NCBI RefSeq assembly: GCF_019343475.1
Contig: NZ_CP072453.1
Coordinates: forward strand, 3,658,001 to 3,722,000
Direction of reading: 5' to 3'
Origin: Providencia sp. R33
Lineage (GTDB): Bacteria; Pseudomonadota; Gammaproteobacteria; Enterobacterales; Enterobacteriaceae
Length of the DNA stretch: 64,000 nucleotides
The position numbers were made by a program, and so were the translations under genes. The notes beneath the pieces are model-generated. The model worked only from the letters and a program-made list of their open reading frames with translations, made no database searches and was not told the DNA's origin. Positions 8,262 through 16,805 of this stretch are shown here, in pieces (position 1 is the first letter of the stretch; every line of letters begins with the position of its first letter).

Positions 8262-8909
8262 ATGTTTACATTAAATCCTCGAGTTACCTGTTTTAATCAA
8301 GAAGTGATCGAAAGCTGCCGTGATGTTTGTCCTTCAACAATTGGCCATATGACTGATTTTGGTTTTATCAAAACGCTACGCCCACAAATTGAAAAGAATC
8401 AGTTTATTGGTCATGCAGTAACTGTACGCATTCCGCATATGGACTCTTCAGCAGTACATAAAGTTTTTGATATCGTTCAAGAAGGCGATGTAGTTTGCAT
8501 TGATATGTCGGGAGATTATGACCGCGCCTGTTGGGGGGAGATGGTGTCTTATATGGCACGAGCGAAAAAAATTGCTGGGGCTGTTATCGATGGTTGTGTA
8601 ACGGATATCAAAGCGCTGCGTGAGATTGGTGTTCCCGTATTTGCCCGCAAAGTCAGTCCGCTAACAACTCGAATCCTAGGCATTGAAGGCGCAATCAACG
8701 TGCCAATCAGTGTCGATGGCGTCACTATCCACCCAGGTAATTTAATTATTGCAGATGGTGATGGCATTTTAGTCGCTGATGAAGTGACATTACAAGAATA
8801 TCGCCAACGCGCACTTAATGCACAACATGCTGAAATTGATGTAAAAAAACGTATTGATGCGGGTGAAACCTTAGCGGCTATCTCAGGCGCTGCAAAATAT
8901 TTCGAATAA
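8262..8909 (+). CDS. RraA-like / HMG-CHA aldolase family protein with an altered key Arg
   Basis: The 215-residue protein belongs to the RraA/dimethylmenaquinone methyltransferase-like superfamily, which includes 4-hydroxy-4-methyl-2-oxoglutarate aldolases and oxaloacetate decarboxylases. Landmarks are GHAVTVRI, the WGEMVSYMARAKKIAG segment, GAVIDGCVTDIKAL, GVPVFARKVSP and IIADGDGILV. Class II aldolases of this fold normally have Arg-Asp in the segment here read as Thr114-Asp115, so the metal-ligand Asp is kept but the substrate-binding Arg is replaced. It lies 44 bases after the transporter and 9 bases before the amidase. The reaction is unknown. Confidence 0.82.
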   Translation: MFTLNPRVTCFNQEVIESCRDVCPSTIGHMTDFGFIKTLRPQIEKNQFIGHAVTVRIPHMDSSAVHKVFDIVQEGDVVCIDMSGDYDRACWGEMVSYMARAKKIAGAVIDGCVTDIKALREIGVPVFARKVSPLTTRILGIEGAINVPISVDGVTIHPGNLIIADGDGILVADEVTLQEYRQRALNAQHAEIDVKKRIDAGETLAAISGAAKYFE

Positions 8910-8918
8910 GGAGTCGAC

Positions 8919-9710
8919 ATGAAAGTTGCAATTGCCCAATTAGCCAGTAGCCCTAATAAAGAGCAGAATTTAAAAAAAGCCTGTGATGCTATCCAAAAAG
9001 CGGCCCAGGGTGGCGCGGATTTAGTGCTATTACCTGAAATGTTTATGGCGTTTGTCCCCGCGGACAGTGGTATCAGCTATGCCGACGTCGCAGAGAATGT
9101 TGATGGCCCTTTTGTTTCTCAGCTGGCCAAGACAGCAAAAGAACATGGGATTTACGTGGTTTGCGGTATTTATGAGCGTGCTGAAAATGAGCCTAAACGC
9201 GCATTTAACACCACCATTATGTTAAACCGACAAGGGGAACTGATTTACCACTATCAAAAAACCCATTTATACGACGCATTTTCTTACCAAGAATCGCTCA
9301 ATATTATTCAAAGCCACAATGAGTTGAAGCCTGTTGAAACCGAATTTGGAAAAATTGGTATTTTAGTATGCTATGAGCTTCGTTTCCCTGAAGTTGCTCG
9401 TAAATTAGCGTTAGCTGGGGCAGACTTACTCTTAGTACCAACAGCATGGGTCAATGGGCCTCTCAAAGAAGAACACTACCAAACCCTCGTAAAAACCCGT
9501 GCTTTAGAAAATACCATTCCTGTTTGTGCGTGCGACCAAACTGGCAATATTTTTATTGGTCGTAGCTTAATTTGTGATGCCCTCGGCGTAACGATTGCTT
9601 CTGCGGGCTATGATGAAACGGTGTTCTTCGCTGAAATTTCACCTGAGCACACGGCTGAAACACGACAAAAATTACCCTGTATGGAAAACCGTCGCCCTGA
9701 ATTATATTAA
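8919..9710 (+). CDS. Carbon-nitrogen hydrolase (nitrilase-superfamily amidase)
   Basis: A 263-residue protein with the complete nitrilase-superfamily catalytic triad: Glu40 (LLPEMF), Lys114 (YQKTHLYD) and Cys151 (ILVCYELRFPE). The sequence resembles the deaminated-glutathione/omega-amidase branch, but this copy sits in a transporter operon and is more likely catabolic. It hydrolyses a C-N bond in an amide or related compound; the substrate is unknown. A strong ribosome site (AAGGAG) lies in the 9-base gap after the RraA-like gene, which supports one transcript. Confidence 0.88.
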   Translation: MKVAIAQLASSPNKEQNLKKACDAIQKAAQGGADLVLLPEMFMAFVPADSGISYADVAENVDGPFVSQLAKTAKEHGIYVVCGIYERAENEPKRAFNTTIMLNRQGELIYHYQKTHLYDAFSYQESLNIIQSHNELKPVETEFGKIGILVCYELRFPEVARKLALAGADLLLVPTAWVNGPLKEEHYQTLVKTRALENTIPVCACDQTGNIFIGRSLICDALGVTIASAGYDETVFFAEISPEHTAETRQKLPCMENRRPELY

Positions 9711-9811
9711 CTCAATCAAAGCCGGCATGGATGCTGGTTTATCATCCATATTATTATCAGTAATTAGCCGATATTTGCTTGCTATCTAAACAATATAAAG
9801 CTAGTGCTTTG

Positions 9812-9823
9812 CTTGTATACCAG
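9812..9823. promoter_or_regulatory. Putative GntR/FCD operator, copy 2
   Basis: CTTGTATACCAG differs by one base from the perfect palindrome at 6832-6843. It lies 51 bases before the GntR gene, which suggests autoregulation together with control of the transporter operon. Confidence 0.55.
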
Positions 9824-9874
9824 TCTATTCCTTTCTATACTCACTGAAATTTCTACTTTTGACGCAAGATCCTA

Positions 9875-10498
9875 ATGAAAGATAAACCACTCAGCCAACA
9901 AGCCTATACGGCAATTAAACATAAAATTCTCAGTAAGCAGTTTGGCGAGGAAAGCTACACCTCTGAAAACAGCTTAGTAGAAGAGCTTGGAATGAGCCGC
10001 ACGCCAATTCGCGAAGCACTATATCAGTTGCAGAATGAAGGTTTGGTTAAAATTATTCCCCGCAAAGGGGTATTTATCCAAAAACTGTCTTTAAAAGAAA
10101 CGCGGGATAATTATGATTTACGCTTAGCCATTGAGTCTCATGCCATTAAACTTGTTCGTGATTATTTAACTGAAGAGCATTTCGCCAGTTTAGGAGCCAT
10201 TATTGAACAGCAAAAAGCCCTACTTGCGGAAAATAATTACCAAGGTTGGATTAAAGAAGATGAACGCTTTCACCGCTTCTTTCTAGAGCTACTCGATAAC
10301 ACCGTCTTTTTAGATTTAGCCGATAATATTCGCCAACGTGTTTATTTCCAGCCAGATCCCATTTACCGTAATGAATATTATTTTGAGTCCACACGCCAAC
10401 ATCAGCAACTTGTTGAGCAGCTGAAGGAAAAAGCCTTCTCTCAAGCAGAAGAAACCCTAACAGAGCATATTTTACGGGGTAAACGTAACTACGTTTAG
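9875..10498 (+). CDS. GntR family transcriptional regulator (FCD/FadR-type)
   Basis: A 207-residue regulator with an N-terminal winged helix-turn-helix (ENSLVEELGMSRTPIREALYQLQNEGLVKI, about residues 29-58) and a helical FCD ligand domain. FCD metal-binding residues appear as the acidic/His pattern in FHRFF and HQQLVEQL and in the final EHILRG. It lies downstream of the amidase on the same strand with its own operator-like sequence. It is the obvious candidate for local control of the transporter/RraA-like/amidase genes. Confidence 0.9.
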   Translation: MKDKPLSQQAYTAIKHKILSKQFGEESYTSENSLVEELGMSRTPIREALYQLQNEGLVKIIPRKGVFIQKLSLKETRDNYDLRLAIESHAIKLVRDYLTEEHFASLGAIIEQQKALLAENNYQGWIKEDERFHRFFLELLDNTVFLDLADNIRQRVYFQPDPIYRNEYYFESTRQHQQLVEQLKEKAFSQAEETLTEHILRGKRNYV

Positions 10499-10510
10499 TT
10501 GAATTGCACC

Positions 10511-10546
10511 AAAAAGAAAAAGCCAACTTAATGGCTTTCTCTTTTT
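10511..10546. terminator. Bidirectional terminator between the GntR gene and the nucleoside transporter
   Basis: A 15-bp near-perfect stem (AAAAAGAAAAAGCCA with TGGCTTTCTCTTTTT) has T-runs on both strands and lies between two convergent genes. Confidence 0.8.
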
Positions 10547-10576
10547 AGGCTTGATCTTGATTTTTAGCCGTTAATC

Positions 10577-11833
10577 TTAGCTCGCTTTGGCTTCCTTCAT
10601 TGCCGCGTCTTTATCGTGGCTATAATGGAATGTAAACTGGAAAATAATTGCTAAAACAATGGTGTAAGATGAGAATACCAGCCAAATCATTTGCCAATCT
10701 TTAATACCGTCAACAGTATAGTAATCGACAACTAATCCGCTAAGAATTGCGCCAAAATATGCCCCGACGCCGTTCACCATGGTCATAAATAATCCTTGGG
10801 CACTCGCACGCATTCGTGTATCAACTTCTCGTTCGATAAAAATAGAGCCTGATATATTAAAGAAATCAAATGCACAACCATACACAATCATCGACATAAT
10901 TAAGAACATCAAACCAATCGCTGATGGGTCTCCGAAGGCAAAGAAACCAAATCGCAATGTCCATGCAAACATACTTAATAGCATAACGGTTTTAATGCCA
11001 TAGCGTTTTAAGAAGAATGGGATTGCTAGAATAAAACACACTTCAGCCATTTGTGAGACAGATAATAAAATGGAGGGGTATTGCACCACTAAACTATCTT
11101 GATACAACGGATTGAGCCCAAAGTCGTGTAAGAATGGGTTCCCAAACGTATTGGTAATTTGTAAAACCGCACCAAGTAACATCGCAAATAAGAAGAATAC
11201 GGCCATTATCGGTTTTTTAAATAACACTAACGCATCTAAACCAAGTTTACTCATCCAGCTACTTGAAATGGCTTTTTTATTCACGTCAATTTTTGGTAGC
11301 GTTAGGGAATATGCAGCTAATAGCAATGAACAACCACCTGCAATATAAAGTTGCATGCTACTGAGTTCGAATTTTAATAAACTGATACTCCACATGGCGA
11401 TAATAAACCCAACAGTTCCAAATACACGGATTGGTGGGAAATTACTGACCGAATCCAATTGGTATTGGCTTAATGACGAGTAGCTAATGGTATTTGAAAG
11501 CGCAATTGTCGGCATAAAAGCCATCGCATTTACCAACATCACCCAAAACATCACCGATGAGCTGGTGACTGTCGCGGCATAAAATAGCGCAGCTGCTCCT
11601 ATCAAATGGCAAATCATATATAAGCGATTTGCTGGGATATATTTATCCGCAATAATTCCGATAAGCCCTGGCATTAAAATAGCCGCTATGCCTTTAGAAC
11701 TATAAACTAAACCAACTTCAGCACCTGAGAAACTCAAGGTTTTCATCATATACGAGCCGAGCGTAACTAACCAACTTCCCCAAACAAAATATTGTAGGAA
11801 AAGCATGATTTTCAAGCGGGATTTAATATTCAT
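10577..11833 (-). CDS. Nucleoside:H+ symporter, NupG/XapB family
   Basis: A 418-residue inner-membrane transporter, exactly the length of E. coli NupG. Conserved segments include FLQYFVWGSWLVTLGSYM, FPPIRVFGTVGFI, and SMIVYGCAFDFFNISGSIFIE. It imports purine and pyrimidine nucleosides with protons. It is the last gene of an operon with an EamA transporter and a purine nucleoside phosphorylase, the setting of XapB rather than NupG. Its ATG overlaps the EamA stop as ATGA, which implies translational coupling. Confidence 0.9.
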   Translation of the reverse strand: MNIKSRLKIMLFLQYFVWGSWLVTLGSYMMKTLSFSGAEVGLVYSSKGIAAILMPGLIGIIADKYIPANRLYMICHLIGAAALFYAATVTSSSVMFWVMLVNAMAFMPTIALSNTISYSSLSQYQLDSVSNFPPIRVFGTVGFIIAMWSISLLKFELSSMQLYIAGGCSLLLAAYSLTLPKIDVNKKAISSSWMSKLGLDALVLFKKPIMAVFFLFAMLLGAVLQITNTFGNPFLHDFGLNPLYQDSLVVQYPSILLSVSQMAEVCFILAIPFFLKRYGIKTVMLLSMFAWTLRFGFFAFGDPSAIGLMFLIMSMIVYGCAFDFFNISGSIFIEREVDTRMRASAQGLFMTMVNGVGAYFGAILSGLVVDYYTVDGIKDWQMIWLVFSSYTIVLAIIFQFTFHYSHDKDAAMKEAKAS

Positions 11834-12759
11834 ACGAAGCTCCGTTTGGAGTTACATTTGTTTATTTTTATTTTCAGCTCGGCGATAGCCACCCCCATTA
11901 AGATGACGGCGACACCAACAAACTGAATGAATTCGAGGGGTAATTGCAAAACAGTCACTGAGAGCAAAATAGTGACGGGTAACTGCATTGAGCTCACAAT
12001 GGTCGCTAAACTTGTTCCAATAAGGGGAGTGCCTTTAGCAAACATCCACATACCGAAGAAAGAACCAAAGAAAGCCAGAGGTAATCCATAAGTAAAGAAT
12101 AACGATTGGAACACTGAGGCACTAAATAAGAAGGTCGGTGGCACAATAATGGATGTCAAAATAGCCCCGCCCGTTACCATAATCGCTGAACGCATCATTG
12201 GGTCGGTCTTTACAGCCAATGCGCCGCTCACATAAACCCGTATCGCATTGGATAATGCTGCACATAATCCTAATAAAACCCCCGCCCAGTGAAATACAAT
12301 TTCTTGGCTATTTAATAACCCAGTTGCCAGTACGGTGCCTATTAAAATGACCACTACAGAAACAATTGTCATTAATGGTGGAATTTGACGGTTTATGACT
12401 GCATTAATTGCGACGCCCATCCAGGTAAATTGCAGAAATAGCACCACGCCTAATGCAGGGGACAAATATTGTAACGATGCATAATATAATAAGCCCGTTA
12501 ACCCTGTTGTCGTCCCCGTGAGTAACATCAATAAACCTTGTTGCCGAGTTGGCCACACTAAACGCGCTTTTTTTATTAATGCGCCGACAACGACAAAGAA
12601 CCACAACAAAATCGCGCCGAGTACTGTTTGGCTACCAATCACATCATTTAAGGAATAACCTGCGCGATAAGCCAGTACAACTAATGTTGAAAGAATGCCA
12701 TAACTACAAGCGCCTAAAGAAACTAAAATCAGACCTTTAAATTTCATTTCAATATTCAC
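11830..12759 (-). CDS. EamA/DMT-family transporter
   Basis: A 309-residue protein with about ten hydrophobic segments arranged as two EamA repeats, the pattern of drug/metabolite transporters. The first repeat includes LLTGTTTGLTGLLYYASLQY and the second GTSLATIVSSMQLPVTILL. Because it lies between a nucleoside phosphorylase and a nucleoside symporter, it may export a purine base or ribose product. That role is inference from position only. It overlaps the downstream symporter gene by 4 bases. Confidence 0.85.
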   Translation of the reverse strand: MNIEMKFKGLILVSLGACSYGILSTLVVLAYRAGYSLNDVIGSQTVLGAILLWFFVVVGALIKKARLVWPTRQQGLLMLLTGTTTGLTGLLYYASLQYLSPALGVVLFLQFTWMGVAINAVINRQIPPLMTIVSVVVILIGTVLATGLLNSQEIVFHWAGVLLGLCAALSNAIRVYVSGALAVKTDPMMRSAIMVTGGAILTSIIVPPTFLFSASVFQSLFFTYGLPLAFFGSFFGMWMFAKGTPLIGTSLATIVSSMQLPVTILLSVTVLQLPLEFIQFVGVAVILMGVAIAELKIKINKCNSKRSFV

Positions 12760-12812
12760 CCTATCTATAATTACAGCATCTTTATTTTATTTTGAGAAAA
12801 AGAATCTTTAAA

Positions 12813-13631
12813 TTAGAAACGCGCGATCACACCAGTGACTAATTTCAAGAATGTCGCTTTCACTTTTTCTGCGGTTTCAATCACTTCATCATGGCTTAAC
12901 GGTTGTTCCAAAATACCGCATGCCATATTGGTTAAACAGGAAATTCCGACTGTTTTAATTTGCGAGTGATGAGCAACTAAGGCTTCAGGCACCGTCGACA
13001 TCCCCACTGCATCAGCCCCTAATATTCTGATCATGCGAATTTCTGCTGGGGTTTCGTACGTCGGGCCAGTCCACCATGCATAAACACCTTCACGCACAGA
13101 AACACCTTGTTCAGAGGCAACATCTTTGATTGTCTGACGTAGTTCTTTGTTGTAAACCTCGCTCACATCTAGGAAACGAACACCCAACTCAGGGTTATTA
13201 GGCCCCATTAATGGGTTATTCGCAGTCAGGTTAATGTGATCGGTAATAATCATCAGGTCACCTGGGTTGAAATCGGTATTTACTGCACCACAGGCGTTAG
13301 TGATAATTAATTTTTCAACACCGAGTGCTTTCATCAAACGCACAGGGAAAGTAACTTGGTCTAATGAAAAACCTTCGTAATAGTGAAAACGGCCTTTCAT
13401 TGCAACCACAGTTTTGCCCGCAATTGTACCAATCACTAATTCATTCGCATGGCCAACCGCCTCAGACTTAGCAAAGTGAGGAACCTCGCTATAAGGAATA
13501 TGCACTGCATTTTCGAGAGTGTCTGCAAATGGGCCCAATCCAGAGCCTAAAATGATCCCGACCGTTGGTTTCATATCTGTGCGTGACTGAATAAACTTTA
13601 AGCTTTCTAAAATATCATTGGTCTGGTGCAT
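12813..13631 (-). CDS. Purine-nucleoside phosphorylase (trimeric PunA/XapA type)
   Basis: Phosphorolyses purine nucleosides to base and ribose 1-phosphate. Family landmarks are GIILGSGLGPFAD, the phosphate-loop MKGRFHYYEG, ITNACGAVN, TGPTYETPAEIRM and DAVGMSTVPEA. These identify the trimeric PNP family, not hexameric DeoD. I start at the ATG at 13631 (MHQTNDILESL, 272 residues), because GGAG lies 6-9 bases upstream; the longer frame to 13679 lacks a ribosome site. It is the first gene of the nucleoside operon and is divergent from a ROK repressor. Specificity (xanthosine or guanosine/inosine) cannot be decided. Confidence 0.9.
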   Translation of the reverse strand: MHQTNDILESLKFIQSRTDMKPTVGIILGSGLGPFADTLENAVHIPYSEVPHFAKSEAVGHANELVIGTIAGKTVVAMKGRFHYYEGFSLDQVTFPVRLMKALGVEKLIITNACGAVNTDFNPGDLMIITDHINLTANNPLMGPNNPELGVRFLDVSEVYNKELRQTIKDVASEQGVSVREGVYAWWTGPTYETPAEIRMIRILGADAVGMSTVPEALVAHHSQIKTVGISCLTNMACGILEQPLSHDEVIETAEKVKATFLKLVTGVIARF

Positions 13632-13821
13632 GGCTATCTCCAAATTTAAAATCGAATATAGATTGTTAAAATCGATCATAGCGCAATTTTAAAACAGAAC
13701 AGAGATCTTAATCTCATTTTAAGAAAAAGTTTTTAGGTATGATGTGTCACATGATGCAGAACTTTGTGCGTAGATTTGCTAGTCTTAAGCCCAATGGTTG
13801 GAACGAAAAGGAGTGAGGCGC

Positions 13822-15024
13822 TTGCTACATACATTATTAAATGAATTTCGCACCTCAAAAAATTCAAAAACGCAAAAATTGAAAGTACTTTACCGGTTGA
13901 TCCTCAAACATGGCCCCATTCGAGCCGAAATGCTCGCCACGCTCGCGAGTATGAAGCCAGCTACCTGTGCAAGATTGCTAGATGAGCTAAGTAAATGCCA
14001 ATTAATTTCAACCTCAGAGCTAGGGGAGTCTACTGGAGGGCGGAAACCCATTCTGTACAGTATCAACCCAGCAGATGGCTACCTTGTTGGTATTGAGATG
14101 AGTGATATTTATTCCACCATTGTTCTACAAAACCTAAAACTCGAAATTTTAGGGATGGTGAAAGTCAAATATGAGCACTTGGAAACGGCTGAAAATATGA
14201 TTGACCATCTACTTGGTAAAGTAGACTCACTCCTTGCAGAGCACCAACTAAGCGTAGAAAACCTACTCGGTATCGGTATTGCTATCGACCATATTTTAGA
14301 GCGCGACAAACTCCCCTATCATCAATATAACTCGCGCATTAAAGGGCTCTACGGCTACATTACGCAAAAAGTCCCTTGCTTTGTGCTACTAGGAAGCGGG
14401 ATCAGTTTTGCCGCTTTTGCCGAATACCGATTACGTTACACGTCTGATAGCCAACGATTTTTATTTACTACCTGCGATACAGACATTCGCAGTTGCACGA
14501 TCATCAATAATCATTACGCGCCAGCGCCGATCAGTACCGCACAGGCCTTTGGCCACACAACTATTGATATCAATGGGCAACGCTGTGAGTGCGGCTCGTT
14601 TGGCTGCTTAAAACAATACAGCTCGTTATCTGCGATTAAATCTCGCGTGATCCAGCAGCTCAGATTAGGTAGAAATTCCGTCATTAATGAGCTAGTTAAT
14701 AATGAGTCTGACATTAACTACCACACAATTTTCCAAGCTCTGACATTAAACGACCCTATTTGCCTCGAAGCGCTTGAAGAAGCCGCTTATTATTATGGAA
14801 TCGCTATCGCGAATGCCATTTTAACCACTCAGGCTGATGTCGTTGTTTGTGGCGGAACCTTAACACCAAAAAATCATTTCTTTGAAATGACGAAAAAGTC
14901 CGTTGAAGGGAAACTCGCTTCCTTCCCCCATATCCAAACACGTATTTATGCAGCCAATGATTCTTATGAAATTGTCGCACAAGGTGCGGGTGGGATGGTG
15001 ATGGAAAAATACCTCTGCGATTAA
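13822..15024 (+). CDS. ROK-family transcriptional repressor
   Basis: A protein of 400 residues from a TTG at 13822, chosen because AAGGAG ends eight bases upstream; a TTG at 13798 is also open. An N-terminal winged helix (GPIRAEMLATLASMKPATCARLLDEL, about residues 35-60) is followed by a ROK domain. The ROK zinc-binding motif CECGSFGC is intact at about residues 255-262. The sugar-kinase ATP motif is degenerate, as usual for repressors such as NagC or Mlc. It is divergent from the purine nucleoside operon and may control it through a ribose or nucleoside-derived ligand; that is inference. Confidence 0.85.
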   Translation: MLHTLLNEFRTSKNSKTQKLKVLYRLILKHGPIRAEMLATLASMKPATCARLLDELSKCQLISTSELGESTGGRKPILYSINPADGYLVGIEMSDIYSTIVLQNLKLEILGMVKVKYEHLETAENMIDHLLGKVDSLLAEHQLSVENLLGIGIAIDHILERDKLPYHQYNSRIKGLYGYITQKVPCFVLLGSGISFAAFAEYRLRYTSDSQRFLFTTCDTDIRSCTIINNHYAPAPISTAQAFGHTTIDINGQRCECGSFGCLKQYSSLSAIKSRVIQQLRLGRNSVINELVNNESDINYHTIFQALTLNDPICLEALEEAAYYYGIAIANAILTTQADVVVCGGTLTPKNHFFEMTKKSVEGKLASFPHIQTRIYAANDSYEIVAQGAGGMVMEKYLCD

Positions 15025-15044
15025 CTGCGTCTTTCATTCAACGG

Positions 15045-15082
15045 GATAGAGTGTAAAATCAATTCACTATTTTATGCTCTAT
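15045..15082 (+). promoter_or_regulatory. Long hairpin before thiM
   Basis: GATAGAGTGTAAAAT pairs over 15 positions with ATTTTATGCTCTATC when two central G-U pairs are allowed, leaving a 9-base loop. It ends about 20 bases before the thiM ATG and lacks a T-run. It may be a structured leader or an operator. It does not match the TPP riboswitch. Confidence 0.4.
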
Positions 15083-15101
15083 CACGCTAAATGAGGGGAT
15101 C

Positions 15102-15881
15102 ATGTCCGAATTTGAATACATCAACGACACTGTAAAATCACAGATATTACAACAAATTAACGAAAAATCCCCTCTCGTTCACTGCATGACCAATGATGTC
15201 GTTCAAACCTTTACGGCAAATGTCCTGTTAGCGCTAGGTTGTTCTCCTGCCATGGTCATTGAACCTGAAGAAGCTGAACAATTTGCCTCCATAGCAAACA
15301 GTTTATTAATCAATGTGGGAACACTCACGGCGGATAGGCAACAAGCAATGAAACGCGCTGTACACAGTGCCAATACCGCGCAAAAACCTTGGGTTCTTGA
15401 CCCCGTTGCCGTTGGTGCCCTCACTTTTCGTACCCACTTTTGCCATGAGCTTCTTGGCCTTAAACCTGCTGCAATTCGCGGCAATGCATCCGAAATTATG
15501 GCATTAGCCGGTGTTAGCCTCGGAGGTCGGGGCGTAGACTCCCTAAACTCCACGAATGATGCCCTTCCTGCCGCACAATTACTGGCCAAACAAGCGAATA
15601 CGATTGTCGCCATCAGTGGTGAAATTGATTATATCACTGATGGCGTACGTACAATTGCGGTCGAAGGTGGAGATATTTTGATGACCCGTATCGTTGGGAC
15701 GGGATGCGCACTATCTGCCGTCGTTGCCGCTAGCTGTTCGTTATCTGGTGATAGACTACAACATGTTGCAACCGCTTGTGCACTAATGAAACAAGCAGGA
15801 AAAACGGCGACACAGCGCTGCCGCGGTACGGGTAGCTTTATTCCTGAGTTTTTGGATGCGCTTTATCAGTTAAATCAATAA
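15102..15881 (+). CDS. thiM: Hydroxyethylthiazole kinase
   Basis: Phosphorylates 4-methyl-5-(2-hydroxyethyl)thiazole for thiamine salvage. The protein has 259 residues with the family motifs PLVHCMTNDVVQTFTAN, PWVLDPVAVGA, IRGNASEIMALAG and the catalytic IVGTGCALSAVVAA with Cys near residue 204. A GAGGGG site precedes the ATG. In E. coli thiM is followed by thiD; here it stands alone, and no TPP riboswitch is visible upstream. Confidence 0.95.
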   Translation: MSEFEYINDTVKSQILQQINEKSPLVHCMTNDVVQTFTANVLLALGCSPAMVIEPEEAEQFASIANSLLINVGTLTADRQQAMKRAVHSANTAQKPWVLDPVAVGALTFRTHFCHELLGLKPAAIRGNASEIMALAGVSLGGRGVDSLNSTNDALPAAQLLAKQANTIVAISGEIDYITDGVRTIAVEGGDILMTRIVGTGCALSAVVAASCSLSGDRLQHVATACALMKQAGKTATQRCRGTGSFIPEFLDALYQLNQ

Positions 15882-15890
15882 AATCGCCAA

Positions 15891-15928
15891 TAAGAAAACT
15901 CAATTTAGGCTATCGCCGAGTTTTCTTA
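15891..15928. terminator. Convergent hairpin between thiM and the LPS kinase gene
   Basis: A perfect 11-bp stem TAAGAAAACTC (15891-15901) with GAGTTTTCTTA (15918-15928). The right arm lies inside the last codons of the minus-strand gene, so the same structure probably terminates both convergent transcripts. Confidence 0.6.
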
Positions 15929-16614
15929 CCTCGTAGTTTTCTTGACCAATGGCGGAAATTGTCCCTAAAGCTAATGAATCGATAAGTTCCACTTTTTTTG
16001 TCTGGCTCTATGCCATAAAAACGCTTTAATGCGATTAAGTCATTGGCTTTACATATGGTTAAATTTCCATAATCAGACAAATCAATCACTTTTAATCCAT
16101 CTTCTGTCAAAACAAAGTTACCTGCATGGATATCATTTGAAGACAAGCCATAGTGATGAAGTTGCTCAATGACCGATTTCATTTCAGGATAATAAGGCGT
16201 TAAATCATCCAGTTCTGATAAAACTGTCCCTTCGACATATTCAGCAATAATCCACGTTTCAACAGATTCACGATATTGCATTTTTTCCGCCACAAAATAG
16301 ATGTCATTTGTCACGGTACAACCCTGATTTTGTGCAGAGACTAAACGCGTTAATAAACGTGAATAGAATGGGCCAGATAGCATACGCATTACTCGCTTTT
16401 CTATGCGCTTGTCCCGCTCTTTTTCGCACTTGATAATATAATTTCGACCATTTAGCGAAATACGCTCGACACTTCGCTCTGGATTTCCACTGCCTAAATC
16501 TTTGCTAGCAATTTTTCCATCAATATAGTCAATCATGACTTGCCAAAAATCAATATCACCTGCTTTTTGGTAAGTCATGAAGTCGTTTCTTTGTTTTTTT
16601 ATAATTTTTTGCAT
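15910..16614 (-). CDS. LPS core heptose(II) kinase, WaaY/RfaY-like
   Basis: A 234-residue kinase-like protein. The catalytic loop LSSNDIHAGNFVL (Asp and Asn) and the metal-binding VIDLSD motif lie at about residues 158-181. Overall sequence resembles WaaY, which phosphorylates heptose II of the lipopolysaccharide inner core in the cytoplasm. It is not in a waa cluster but next to ugd and a uronate epimerase, which fits core decoration. The start is uncertain: an internal ATG at 16578 (MTYQKAGD) is equally possible, and neither has a good ribosome site. Confidence 0.8.
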   Translation of the reverse strand: MQKIIKKQRNDFMTYQKAGDIDFWQVMIDYIDGKIASKDLGSGNPERSVERISLNGRNYIIKCEKERDKRIEKRVMRMLSGPFYSRLLTRLVSAQNQGCTVTNDIYFVAEKMQYRESVETWIIAEYVEGTVLSELDDLTPYYPEMKSVIEQLHHYGLSSNDIHAGNFVLTEDGLKVIDLSDYGNLTICKANDLIALKRFYGIEPDKKSGTYRFISFRDNFRHWSRKLRGKKTRR

Positions 16615-16768
16615 GACGACAACGCCCGTTTTTTAGTCAATCGGCGGATGCTAACAAATGAAAAAGGACATTTCTTAGCGATTCTTGCAAAAACGGCTTT
16701 GAAAAGAGGGATGTTGCGAGTTACCGCACAAAATGAGCGGTTTTTATGGAGAGAAAAGAGGAAGAATA

Positions 16769-16787
16769 GGTTGGCAAACAACCAACC
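16769..16787 (-). terminator. Weak terminator after ugd
   Basis: GGTTGG (16769-16774) pairs with CCAACC (16782-16787) just downstream of ugd on the minus strand and is followed there by a pyrimidine-rich tract. It is a plausible but short stem. Confidence 0.4.
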
Positions 16788-16805
16788 CATTCAGGGAATC
16801 AATAT

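Noticed and set aside
13742..13752. CRP site before the ROK gene
   Set aside because: ATGTGTCACAT is a palindrome, but the half sites lack the six-base spacer of CRP sites.
15025..15101. TPP riboswitch before thiM
   Set aside because: The conserved thi-box sequences (CTGAGA and the ACCTGATCTGG region) are absent; only a simple hairpin is present.
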